A DNA stretch of 6,327 bases from an uncultured Lachnospiraceae bacterium (GTDB lineage: Bacteria > Bacillota > Clostridia > Lachnospirales > Lachnospiraceae): assembly GCA_905236585.1 (NCBI GenBank), contig CAJOQZ010000017.1, positions 1 to 6,327 of the forward strand. The letters run 5' to 3'. The position numbers and the translations under genes were made by a program. Numbering within the stretch: position 1 is the stretch's first letter; the number at the start of each line of letters is the position of its first letter. The notes beneath the pieces were generated by a model. That model worked only from the letters and a program-made list of their open reading frames with translations, had not been told where the DNA came from and did not search any database. Positions 1 to 4,894 of this stretch are shown here, piece after piece.

Positions 1-291
1 AGCCGCCGTGCGGGCACTGCGGGCGCATCGGCAAGCGAACCGGAAGCCGATGGAACCGAAGAGGACGGCGATGCCGTTACAAATACTGATGAATCCCAAA
101 TGCTCCCTGATGAGGCGGACGAAGCAGAGGGGGAATCCGTAGAGGCGGACAGTCCTGCGGAAACGGAAGAAATCATCCAGCCAAAGAATCAAACGAACGC
201 GGATCAAACGTTCCTGATGCTCGCATGTCTCGGTATAGCGCTCGTGGGCAGCGGAATCGGCGCGTTTGCATTTTTCAGGAGGAAGCATTGA
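1..291 (+). CDS. C-terminal end of a sortase-anchored surface protein (5' end outside window)
   Basis: The frame is open from base 1 to a TGA at 289-291, giving 96 residues with no supported start inside the window; the ATG at 100 has no ribosome binding site, so the gene begins upstream. The visible part is an acidic stalk rich in Glu, Asp, Ala, Pro and Thr (about residues 1-58), then PKNQTNAD, a hydrophobic segment (FLMLACLGIALVGSGIGAFA) and a short basic tail, RRKH. Sorting motif, membrane span and positive tail in that order are the known layout of a cell-wall sorting signal. The motif is not LPXTG. KNQTN-Ala (bases 184-201) is closest to the NPQTN-type signal of class B sortases, lacking the proline. 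That fits the class B-like sortase at 3975-4850. The function of the extracellular part cannot be told. Confidence 0.8.
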   Translation, partial: SRRAGTAGASASEPEADGTEEDGDAVTNTDESQMLPDEADEAEGESVEADSPAETEEIIQPKNQTNADQTFLMLACLGIALVGSGIGAFAFFRRKH

Positions 292-330
292 TAATTGGGT
301 GATTTTTAAGCGCACACATCGGCGAAAAAA

Positions 331-359
331 TTGACAATAAGTCCGCAGCTTGTTACAAT
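331..359 (+). promoter_or_regulatory. Sigma-A-type promoter for the surface protein gene at 455
   Basis: TTGACA (331-336) and TACAAT (354-359) are separated by exactly 17 bases. A TG one base upstream of the -10 box (351-352) gives an extended -10. Transcription would start near 366, leaving a leader of about 90 nt before the ATG at 455. This is the best promoter match I see in the window. It lies 39 bases after the stop of the preceding gene, so the two surface protein genes probably have separate transcription starts. Confidence 0.7.
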
Positions 360-391
360 AGCCACCGACGCATTTATACACACAAACTTAG

Positions 392-441
392 CCCCTCCGG
401 GAAGCCTTACAAAACGAGGCGTTCCGGAGGGGTCGCTTTTT
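392..441 (+). terminator. GC-rich hairpin with short T-run: terminator or leader attenuator
   Basis: CCCCTCCGG (392-400) pairs perfectly with CCGGAGGGG (424-432), and an inner GCCT (404-407) pairs with AGGC (417-420) around a nine-base loop. Five T follow at 437-441, but four bases after the stem base, so it is a weaker terminator than the textbook form. The hairpin lies downstream of the promoter at 331-359 and ends just before the ribosome binding site GGAGGAG (442-448). It may terminate transcription from the upstream gene, or it may act in the leader of the next gene as an attenuator or mRNA-stabilising structure. Confidence 0.55.
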
Positions 442-448
442 GGAGGAG
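442..448 (+). promoter_or_regulatory. Ribosome binding site fixing the start at 455
   Basis: GGAGGAG lies six bases before ATG 455. It rules out the in-frame TTG at 440, which overlaps this site. The CCTCC in the left arm of the leader hairpin (394-398) could also pair with this GGAGG, as an alternative to its hairpin partner; that is inference only. Confidence 0.75.
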
Positions 449-454
449 AAAGAA

Positions 455-2236
455 ATGACAAACAAGAGAAAACAGATCATGACACAACAAAAAGACCGGA
501 TCGCGGCAGCGTTTTTTTCGCTTACAGCGGCAATATTATTTTCCATCATCCTGTCGCTTGCGTATTTGCCGCAGGATGCGGGTGAAGTAATGGCGGAGGA
601 AAACGGCGAAGTTGTAAACCCTGATGACGCAGAAGAAAACGCAGTCGACGCCGACGAGGGAACTCAAAATGAAGAATACGAAGGATTTTTGACGTATGCG
701 GATCATGAGGTGGATTCGGCTGTTTCGGAGGTCGAATTTGGAAATGAAGAAAACGAGGGCATTTTATCCGGCTACGCAGAAAATATCGCACATACCGACG
801 TGCAGTTGTCCGTAACGCCGCTGGATGCGTCCGGCGTGGATGAGGATATCAAAACGAAGGCAAACGAACTGTTTTTGCAAAAGTATAACGGAATCCCCCA
901 AGAATCCGTCGGCTTCTTATGGCTGGATATGTCTGTAATGTGGCGGGAGGGCGCTGCATGGACGAGACAGGCGTCCGCGGATGCAGGGGATGTCATGGAG
1001 ATTCAGATAACCTGCGATTTGACTGCAAAATACGATCCGCTCATTATCCGCGAACACGGAGGAGAAGTGACGATGTTTGAAAAATTGTCTGCGCGTCCGG
1101 CATCCGCGGCGTATCGGGACGGAACATATTTTACGGACGGGGAAAAGAAAATCTGGCTCTATACGCAGAAGTTTTCCATATATACGATTGCGTATACGAC
1201 CGAACAGGCACAGACCGCGACCTTAGGGGTGGGACAAGCGGAACAGCCGCCCGCGCCTGAACCGGAAGCGCCCGCAGAGCAAGAAGAGCCGGAAGAACAA
1301 GACGTGCCCGAAGAAGCCGACAACACCGATGAAACAATCCCGGCGGCACCGGCGGCAGCAGTTACAGAAACAACATCCACACCGGGAACCAAAACACCAT
1401 CGTCAACGGATACGGCATCGGCGGACACGTCTTCGAGTGCATCTGACCTGACACGAGAGCCGTTTACAATCGTAGAGCCAACGGCTGACGCCATTCCGTT
1501 AGAAGAGGAATATATCCAACTGGAAACGGCGACAATAGAGCCTGCAGGTATTACCGTACCGGCTCCGAAAATGTGTGATATAGATGCCGATGACTCCAAG
1601 AATCAAGCAACCGCTATCCATTGCATATGGGATACTATACGAAAAAAGATATTTTCATACCGCCAAATCCTAGAAACCAGCGAGCCGAAAGATCATATCC
1701 TGCAAAGGTCGTTGTTCCCGACCGTGCGGGATATGATTTTCGGCGAGCGGCGTTCTTGCCTTACCTTGGAACAACTTCTGCAAAGGTCGTTGTCCCCGAC
1801 CGTGCAGGATATGATTTTCGGCGAGCGGCGTTCTTGCCTTGTCTTGAAACAGGGTATTTTTATTGGACTCATTTTCGCGATAATGGAATTAAGGGAAGCA
1901 AACCTGCGCTTTCCCGCATCAATAAGTCGGAGAAGACAAAAGGAGGGCGAAGATGAGAGATATTATCAAAAAATGGTTCTACTGCGTGCTGCTGGTGGGC
2001 GTCGGCGTCATGTTTTCCATATCGGCGGCGTTCGTATGCGCTGGCGTCATCATGTTCATATGGGGGCACCTCGAGATGTCGGTGCTGTTCGCGTTTGCGG
2101 TATGGCTGCTGCATTTCGGATGGCGGACGAGGGACGATCTCGGACTGGACGATTGAGGTGGGGCAAATCCTGCCCATGGAATCAACTTTTATGCTGGGAA
2201 CAACCAATCCCCGTGTTCGACGGCAAAATGCCTTAA
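455..2236 (+). CDS. Secreted surface protein with stalk; C-terminal anchor lost, 3' third is read-through
   Basis: The start is ATG 455, with GGAGGAG six bases upstream; the open frame gives 593 residues. Residues 1-46 look like a signal peptide: basic start, hydrophobic core at about 17-38, possible cleavage after VMA. An acidic stretch follows (47-110), then a compact region (about 115-250) ending in a Lys-Phe-Ser-Ile-Tyr-Thr motif seen at the end of many clostridial surface beta-domains, then a Pro/Glu/Thr/Ser-rich stalk (about 258-370). No membrane anchor follows. Residues 381-387 (SKNQATA, from 1595) loosely resemble the PKNQTNA of the upstream protein and may be the remnant of a sorting signal. 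From about residue 400 the frame crosses the repeat at 1672-1855, then all of the gene at 1953-2156 out of frame (Arg-rich, not protein-like), and stops inside element A. Authentic coding therefore probably ends around 1600-1670. The protein may be released rather than anchored, or the gene may be decaying. Ligand and role are unknown. Confidence 0.7.
   Translation: MTNKRKQIMTQQKDRIAAAFFSLTAAILFSIILSLAYLPQDAGEVMAEENGEVVNPDDAEENAVDADEGTQNEEYEGFLTYADHEVDSAVSEVEFGNEENEGILSGYAENIAHTDVQLSVTPLDASGVDEDIKTKANELFLQKYNGIPQESVGFLWLDMSVMWREGAAWTRQASADAGDVMEIQITCDLTAKYDPLIIREHGGEVTMFEKLSARPASAAYRDGTYFTDGEKKIWLYTQKFSIYTIAYTTEQAQTATLGVGQAEQPPAPEPEAPAEQEEPEEQDVPEEADNTDETIPAAPAAAVTETTSTPGTKTPSSTDTASADTSSSASDLTREPFTIVEPTADAIPLEEEYIQLETATIEPAGITVPAPKMCDIDADDSKNQATAIHCIWDTIRKKIFSYRQILETSEPKDHILQRSLFPTVRDMIFGERRSCLTLEQLLQRSLSPTVQDMIFGERRSCLVLKQGIFIGLIFAIMELREANLRFPASISRRRQKEGEDERYYQKMVLLRAAGGRRRHVFHIGGVRMRWRHHVHMGAPRDVGAVRVCGMAAAFRMADEGRSRTGRLRWGKSCPWNQLLCWEQPIPVFDGKMP
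1672..1756. repeat. Palindromic repeat: long imperfect hairpin
   Basis: The left arm (core 1684-1711, GCCGAAAGATCATATCC onward) is the near-exact reverse complement of the right arm (core 1719-1744, ending in GGATATGATTTTCGGC), with a 7-base loop TTGTTCC. Weaker matching extends the arms outward to about 1672 and 1756. The structure lies inside the open frame of the surface protein, just where that frame stops looking like protein. This suggests a MITE- or REP-like element inserted at the 3' end of that gene. No target duplication was identified and the element's outer borders are uncertain. Confidence 0.65.
1700..1855. repeat. Two 78-bp tandem direct repeats
   Basis: Copy 1 is 1700-1777 and copy 2 is 1778-1855, both starting CTGCAAAGGTCGTTGT. 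They differ at only a few bases, apart from the last few positions. The unit covers the end of the left arm, the loop and the whole right arm of the palindrome at 1672-1756, so the second copy lacks most of a left arm. The period is 26 codons, so the duplication keeps every reading frame open; in the frame from 455 it reads LQRSLxPTVxDMIFGERRSC twice. Being a partial copy of a hairpin, it looks like a duplication of a non-coding element, not a protein repeat. Confidence 0.85.
1941..1947 (+). promoter_or_regulatory. Ribosome binding site of the small membrane protein gene
   Basis: AGGAGGG lies five bases before ATG 1953. This near-perfect site is the main evidence that the 67-codon frame is a real gene, and that the overlapping frame from 455 is not coding here. 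Confidence 0.75.
1953..2156 (+). CDS. Small membrane protein, unknown function (67 aa)
   Basis: A complete 67-residue frame, ATG to TGA, with a strong AGGAGGG ribosome binding site. It has a short basic N-terminus (MRDIIKKW), a long hydrophobic segment at about residues 9-37, a short turn with His-Leu-Glu, a second hydrophobic segment at about 42-56, and a charged tail (RTRDDLGLDD). The likely topology is two membrane spans. I do not recognise a family and see no catalytic motif. No clear promoter is visible just upstream. It precedes the PAP2 gene on the same strand, with 186 bp between them that hold repeat element A, so the two may once have been more closely linked. The longer frame from 455 overlaps all of it and is out of frame. 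Confidence 0.65.
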   Translation: MRDIIKKWFYCVLLVGVGVMFSISAAFVCAGVIMFIWGHLEMSVLFAFAVWLLHFGWRTRDDLGLDD

Positions 2237-2291
2237 CCTCACACGGAGATTGGTTTGCTCCCAAGGCAAGAATAGATGAAAATGGATTTCC
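2178..2291. repeat. MITE-like palindromic element A (114 bp)
   Basis: The ends are imperfect inverted repeats: GGAATCAACTTTTAT at the left, and at the right a sequence whose reverse complement starts GGAAATCCATTTTCAT. Inside, a second inverted repeat pairs 2196-2216 (GGGAACAACCAATCC onward) with 2241-2262, and the centre holds a mini-hairpin, GGCA-AAA-TGCC (2222-2232). Both ends match those of element B (3532-3827) in the same orientation. It has no coding capacity. It fills most of the gap between the small membrane protein and the PAP2 gene and supplies the stop codon of the read-through frame from 455. Confidence 0.75.
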
Positions 2292-2342
2292 GTTGCTCCT
2301 TCCAACAAAGAGTGGCATATTTTGCGCCGCTTTGGTAAGATA

Positions 2343-2885
2343 ATGCGTATGAAAGCAATCAATGATAATTTTTACATCAACCTTAACCAGCGCCTTTTGT
2401 CGCGCCCGCGGCTGGTGCGACTGCTTGCTGCGGCGAACCGGGGGATTACGGCGGTCGTTTTCGCCGCATATCCGCTGCTGCTGTTATACCTGTTCGTCAC
2501 GGGGGGGATGGCTGTCCGGTATATTGCGATCCCTGCGGCATCCTTTGCAGGGGTGAGTGTATCACGCGTCATTTTGCACAGCAGACGCCCCTATGAGATG
2601 CTGCCGGTTACGCCTCTGATCCCAAAGGAGACGAAAGGGAAATCCTTCCCGAGCCGCCACGTGTTCTCGGCGTTCATGATCGCCATGACCTATCTTGCCG
2701 CCGCGTATTATTCGGGAGGACCGCTTCTTCGAAGCCCCTTGTTTGCTGCGGCAGTCCTGTTGTTTGTGCTGTCGGATGTCTTAGGCGACCTGCGTGTGCT
2801 TTTGGGGGTACATTTTCTGCGCGACACGATTGCCGGGATGCTGATAGCGATTGTTTGCGGCTTGGGGTTTTTCCTACCTAATTGA
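2343..2885 (+). CDS. PAP2-family membrane phosphatase
   Basis: The 180-residue protein carries all three signature blocks of the PAP2 / lipid phosphate phosphatase superfamily. Block 1 is Arg75-x6-Arg82-Pro83, with Arg in place of the usual Lys. Block 2 is PSRH at 103-106, where the His is the known proton donor. Block 3 is Arg151-x5-His157-x3-Asp161, where the His is the known nucleophile. Several hydrophobic spans (about 35-52, 58-74, 107-123, 132-147, 162-178) place it in the membrane. Family members remove phosphate from lipid phosphates or diphosphates, such as undecaprenyl diphosphate or phosphatidylglycerol phosphate; the substrate here cannot be told. ATG 2343 is the first ATG; ATG 2349 is equally possible, since the only upstream match (GGTAAG, 2334-2339) is weak. 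An in-frame TTG at 2322 has no support. Element A ends 51 bp upstream and may have separated the gene from its original promoter. Confidence 0.88.
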   Translation: MRMKAINDNFYINLNQRLLSRPRLVRLLAAANRGITAVVFAAYPLLLLYLFVTGGMAVRYIAIPAASFAGVSVSRVILHSRRPYEMLPVTPLIPKETKGKSFPSRHVFSAFMIAMTYLAAAYYSGGPLLRSPLFAAAVLLFVLSDVLGDLRVLLGVHFLRDTIAGMLIAIVCGLGFFLPN

Positions 2886-2910
2886 AATATTAGAATAAAA
2901 CGTTCAAAAT
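2882..2910 (+). promoter_or_regulatory. Possible weak promoter before the broken toxin-like gene
   Basis: TTGAAA (2882-2887) and CAAAAT (2905-2910) are 17 bases apart in very AT-rich DNA. The -35 is good and the -10 is a 4/6 match. It overlaps the stop codon of the PAP2 gene. AT-rich DNA yields such matches by chance. Confidence 0.25.
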
Positions 2911-2934
2911 TTATGAAAAAAGAAAGAGAAGGGT

Positions 2935-3433
2935 ATGTCGGATATTATAGTGAATGAAAAAGGGCAGAAGGTTGTCAGAGTTGATACGATCATATTTAGT
3001 AGCAAGCGCAGGATAGATTGGGCTGGGGTAGAGGATTATTTGAAACGGTATGTGGGTGAAGCGTATTTGATTGACGAGACGGATGAGGTCATTTATATTA
3101 GGGACGGATTTTCCTGATGAATATGCTAACAGCAGATATAGCGCTAAAGCATTTGGAACGATCGGCAAAGCAAAAGCAAATGCTACTCAGGTTATTCCGG
3201 AACTTGTTAAAATTGCCACGAATATAACCTTCAGAGAAAACACGGAACAGAAGCATAACGCAAATGCTAAATATGGGTGGTATAGGTGTACTGTCAGATT
3301 TTCCCTTCCAACCTGTGACGACAGGAGGAACATGACAGGGAGAAATCATTTTCAAGGCAGAATGATCATTAGATGCGATGCCGATGGTAAAAAATACTTG
3401 TATGACATAATAGACATAAAAAAAGAAACGTAG
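2935..3433 (+). pseudogene. Frameshifted small protein resembling toxin-like domains
   Basis: Two frames join into one protein of about 165 residues if the A at 3100 is removed. The first runs from ATG 2935 and stops at 3117 after ...VIYIRDGFS; the second then reads on as ...VIYI-GTDFPDEYANSRYS... and ends at TAG 3431-3433. The repaired protein has a Glu-Asp-Tyr-Leu-Lys-Arg-Tyr-Val-Gly segment, the GTDFPDEY motif, an Ala/Lys-rich helix (AKAKANATQVIPELVKIAT), a GWYR motif and a C-terminus with GRMIIRCD, KKYLYDII and IKKE. From memory, this pattern is common in small orphan proteins and in the C-terminal toxin-like domains of phage- or ICE-linked proteins in Firmicutes; that assignment is tentative and no active site is assigned. 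The region is clearly richer in A+T than guaB or the PAP2 gene, which suggests transfer. The ribosome binding site (AGAAGGG, 2927-2933) is unusually close to the ATG. No partner or immunity gene is visible. Confidence 0.6.
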
Positions 3434-3531
3434 TACCCCGCTTAGGCACATTGCCGTACGGCACAAAACCACATTTCTTTTATGTTTGTATGATAGGGGA
3501 TAAAGATCGATATGTCAAGGATTTTTTGCAC
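3434..3531. other. Intergenic stretch with one short palindrome
   Basis: No gene, RNA or clear terminator is seen. The only structure is the perfect 12-base palindrome TGCCGTACGGCA (3452-3463), which has no loop or T-run and so does not look like a terminator. The whole gene-free gap from 3434 to 3974 holds this stretch, repeat element B and the sortase promoter region. Confidence 0.5.
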
Positions 3532-3827
3532 GGAAATCAACTTTTGAGCTGAGAACAAGCAATCTCCGTGTGAGGGAGAGGAACTGTCGCGGGATAACTT
3601 GAACATTCTGACTTGTCTTCGCCTTCATATACTGCGTTGGTTTCAATCGACGATGCAACCGCAAGTTTGCCCTGCGGGTATCGCCTCATTCAACCGCCTT
3701 GTATATGAAGCCGAATACTTCGTCATAATTGTTCAACTTACTCCGTGATAGTTCCTAAGGCATTCTTGCCGTCGAACACTTAAGATTTGTTTGTTCCAAA
3801 GGCAAAATTGGATGAAAATTGATTTCC
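3532..3827. repeat. MITE-like palindromic element B (296 bp)
   Basis: The terminal inverted repeats are GGAAATCAACTTTT (3532-3545) and AAAATTGATTTCC (3815-3827), a match of 13 bases with one extra base. The left end (through ...CAATCTCCGTGT, 3570) and the right end (GATTTGTTTGTTCC onward) align with the two ends of element A in the same orientation. B also has GGCA-TTCT-TGCC (3759-3770), the counterpart of A's central mini-hairpin but in opposite orientation with its flanks. Between the ends lies a long-hairpin core (3579-3756) absent from A. No open frame of note is present, so any movement would need a transposase acting from elsewhere. No clear target-site duplication is visible. Confidence 0.78.
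3579..3756. repeat. Long imperfect hairpin forming the core of element B
   Basis: The left arm 3579-3632 (AGGAACTGTCGCGG ... CTTCATATAC) and the right arm 3701-3756 (GTATATGAAG ... GATAGTTCCT) are complementary over about 54-56 bases with scattered mismatches and small gaps. The interior (3633-3700) holds smaller possible stems, such as CCGCA (3659-3663) with TGCGG (3673-3677), and GGTTTCAAT near 3639 with ATTCAACC near 3688. Transcribed on either strand it would fold into a long branched hairpin. Whether it is transcribed cannot be seen. Confidence 0.7.
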
Positions 3828-3914
3828 ATGGCTTTTATGTAAAATCTGGTATCATCGAAAGGTTTGGTATTAAATGTGACAATTACCCGTCTTGACATTT
3901 TTTCTTTTTTTTAG

Positions 3915-3943
3915 TGGAAAAAAGCAAATAAAAGAGGTACAAT
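3915..3943 (+). promoter_or_regulatory. Likely promoter of the sortase gene
   Basis: TACAAT (3938-3943) is a good -10 box, with TGGAAA (3915-3920, 4/6) as -35 at 17-base spacing. Transcription would start near 3950, giving a leader of about 25 nt before ATG 3975. A perfect TTGACA at 3892-3897 is too far from this -10 (40 bases) and has no -10 of its own at normal spacing. It is followed by a pyrimidine-rich run (mostly T, 3898-3912). It may belong to a different regulatory site. Confidence 0.45.
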
Positions 3944-3974
3944 ACATGGTAAAAAAGCATTTAAGGAGTGAGCA

Positions 3975-4850
3975 ATGAAATTTGATACGAAGAAAAAAAT
4001 CATTCTTGGCGCATGTATTGGTTTGACGCTGATCCTCCTCGTCATGGTGGGGGTTCTGCTGTCTTCAATCTTCCATAAGGAAGAGGAACTTCCCGTTGCC
4101 GAAGTACCCGAGGCGGAAGAGGAAGTCGTAGAAGAGGAGGAAGAGGAAGAAGAGGAGCCGGAAGAACTGGTGAACGATCTTGATTTTGCCTCCCTGAAGT
4201 CGAGTGTTACCGAAGACGTTACGTCATGGCTTTATGTTCCGGGAACGGACGTGAGTTATCCGGTGCTTCGCGCCGGCGCGGGCAAGGACACCGACTACTA
4301 TCTGCGCAAGGATTACAAGGGCAATTACTTTACCGGAGGCTGCGTCTATATGCAGCAGCGCAACAGCGCGGATTATTCGGACAGGGATACCGTGATCTAC
4401 GGTCACAACATGAACAACGGAACCATGTTCCATTCGCTGCACAACTATGAGGATGCTTCCTTCTTCAAGTCGCATCCGTATGTCTACGTTTTTACGCCGG
4501 AGAAGACATTGATCTATCAAGTCTTCTGCGCATACAGGGATGACGACAAGTTGATTCTAGCCTATTACAACGATTTTTCGGACAGCAGCACGTTTTTGAA
4601 CTATATCAACGGCGTGATGAATTCGACGAACGGCAAGGCGTATCAGGTGAATAAGGACGTCGAGGTATCGGCGGATGATAAGGTTTTATCCCTTTCGACC
4701 TGCATCCGTTATGATGAGTATGGCAGATTCCTTCTGCTCTGCAGACAGTTGTCCGCGGAGGAAGCGGCAAAAGTGGATCAGGACGCCGTTAAGCAAGCGT
4801 ACGACGCGTCGGCGGAATCCGTGACGAAACTGTTATCGCAGTACCAGTAA
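3975..4850 (+). CDS. Class B-type sortase
   Basis: This 291-residue membrane-bound transpeptidase would cut surface proteins at a C-terminal sorting signal and join them to the cell wall. ATG 3975 has AAGGAG (3963-3968) six bases upstream. Residues 1-8 are basic, and about 9-33 form an N-terminal membrane anchor. Next comes an acidic linker (about 36-64) with nine consecutive Glu (53-61), then the sortase fold (about 70-260). The catalytic set is visible: His144 in VIYGHNM, Cys243 in LSLSTC and Arg251 in the YGRF segment. The LSLSTC...GRFLLLCR pattern and the N-terminal anchor fit class B better than class A. The tail after 260 is helical and charged. The partial surface protein at 1-291, with its KNQTN-Ala signal, is a plausible substrate. 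The gene has its own promoter and lies 44 bp before guaB with no terminator between, so some read-through into guaB is likely. I assign no numbered symbol because class B sortases in Clostridia are diverse. Confidence 0.92.
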   Translation: MKFDTKKKIILGACIGLTLILLVMVGVLLSSIFHKEEELPVAEVPEAEEEVVEEEEEEEEEPEELVNDLDFASLKSSVTEDVTSWLYVPGTDVSYPVLRAGAGKDTDYYLRKDYKGNYFTGGCVYMQQRNSADYSDRDTVIYGHNMNNGTMFHSLHNYEDASFFKSHPYVYVFTPEKTLIYQVFCAYRDDDKLILAYYNDFSDSSTFLNYINGVMNSTNGKAYQVNKDVEVSADDKVLSLSTCIRYDEYGRFLLLCRQLSAEEAAKVDQDAVKQAYDASAESVTKLLSQYQ

Positions 4851-4894
4851 ATTGGCAGGACAGTTATCAACCGCACTTTTTCGGAGGTACTTAC

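Noticed and set aside
440..454. TTG start at 440 for the surface protein
   Set aside because: It overlaps the ribosome binding site GGAGGAG that serves ATG 455 and has no site of its own.
331..585. 84-codon frame on the + strand
   Set aside because: It begins in the promoter's -35 box and runs through the leader hairpin into the surface protein gene in another frame; no ribosome binding site and no protein-like features.
1159..1599. 146-codon frame on the - strand rich in Ser, Ala and Gly
   Set aside because: It is the antisense of the Pro/Glu/Thr stalk-coding region, whose biased codons keep the opposite strand open; no ribosome binding site.
1700..1855. CRISPR array
   Set aside because: The two 78-bp units are directly adjacent with no spacers, and the unit is far too long.
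1621..1956. 111-codon frame on the + strand containing the repeat as AKVVVPDRAGYDF
   Set aside because: The repeat unit is a multiple of three and leaves several frames open. There is no ribosome binding site at 1621 and no domain; the palindromic DNA explains the pattern.
1869..2318. 149-codon frame on the - strand
   Set aside because: It is antisense to the small membrane protein gene and element A, with His/Arg/Pro-rich composition typical of a shadow frame.
3452..3463. Perfect palindrome TGCCGTACGGCA as terminator or operator
   Set aside because: No loop and no T-run, so not a terminator; one isolated 12-base palindrome is not enough to call an operator.
3946..3978. Ten-residue frame whose TGA overlaps the sortase start (ATGA)
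   Set aside because: If TACAAT at 3938-3943 is the -10 box, transcription starts after or at this ATG, so it would not be translated. The overlap looks accidental.
4226..4520. Frames on both strands inside the sortase gene
   Set aside because: Both lie inside the well-supported sortase frame and have no start signals or recognisable domains.
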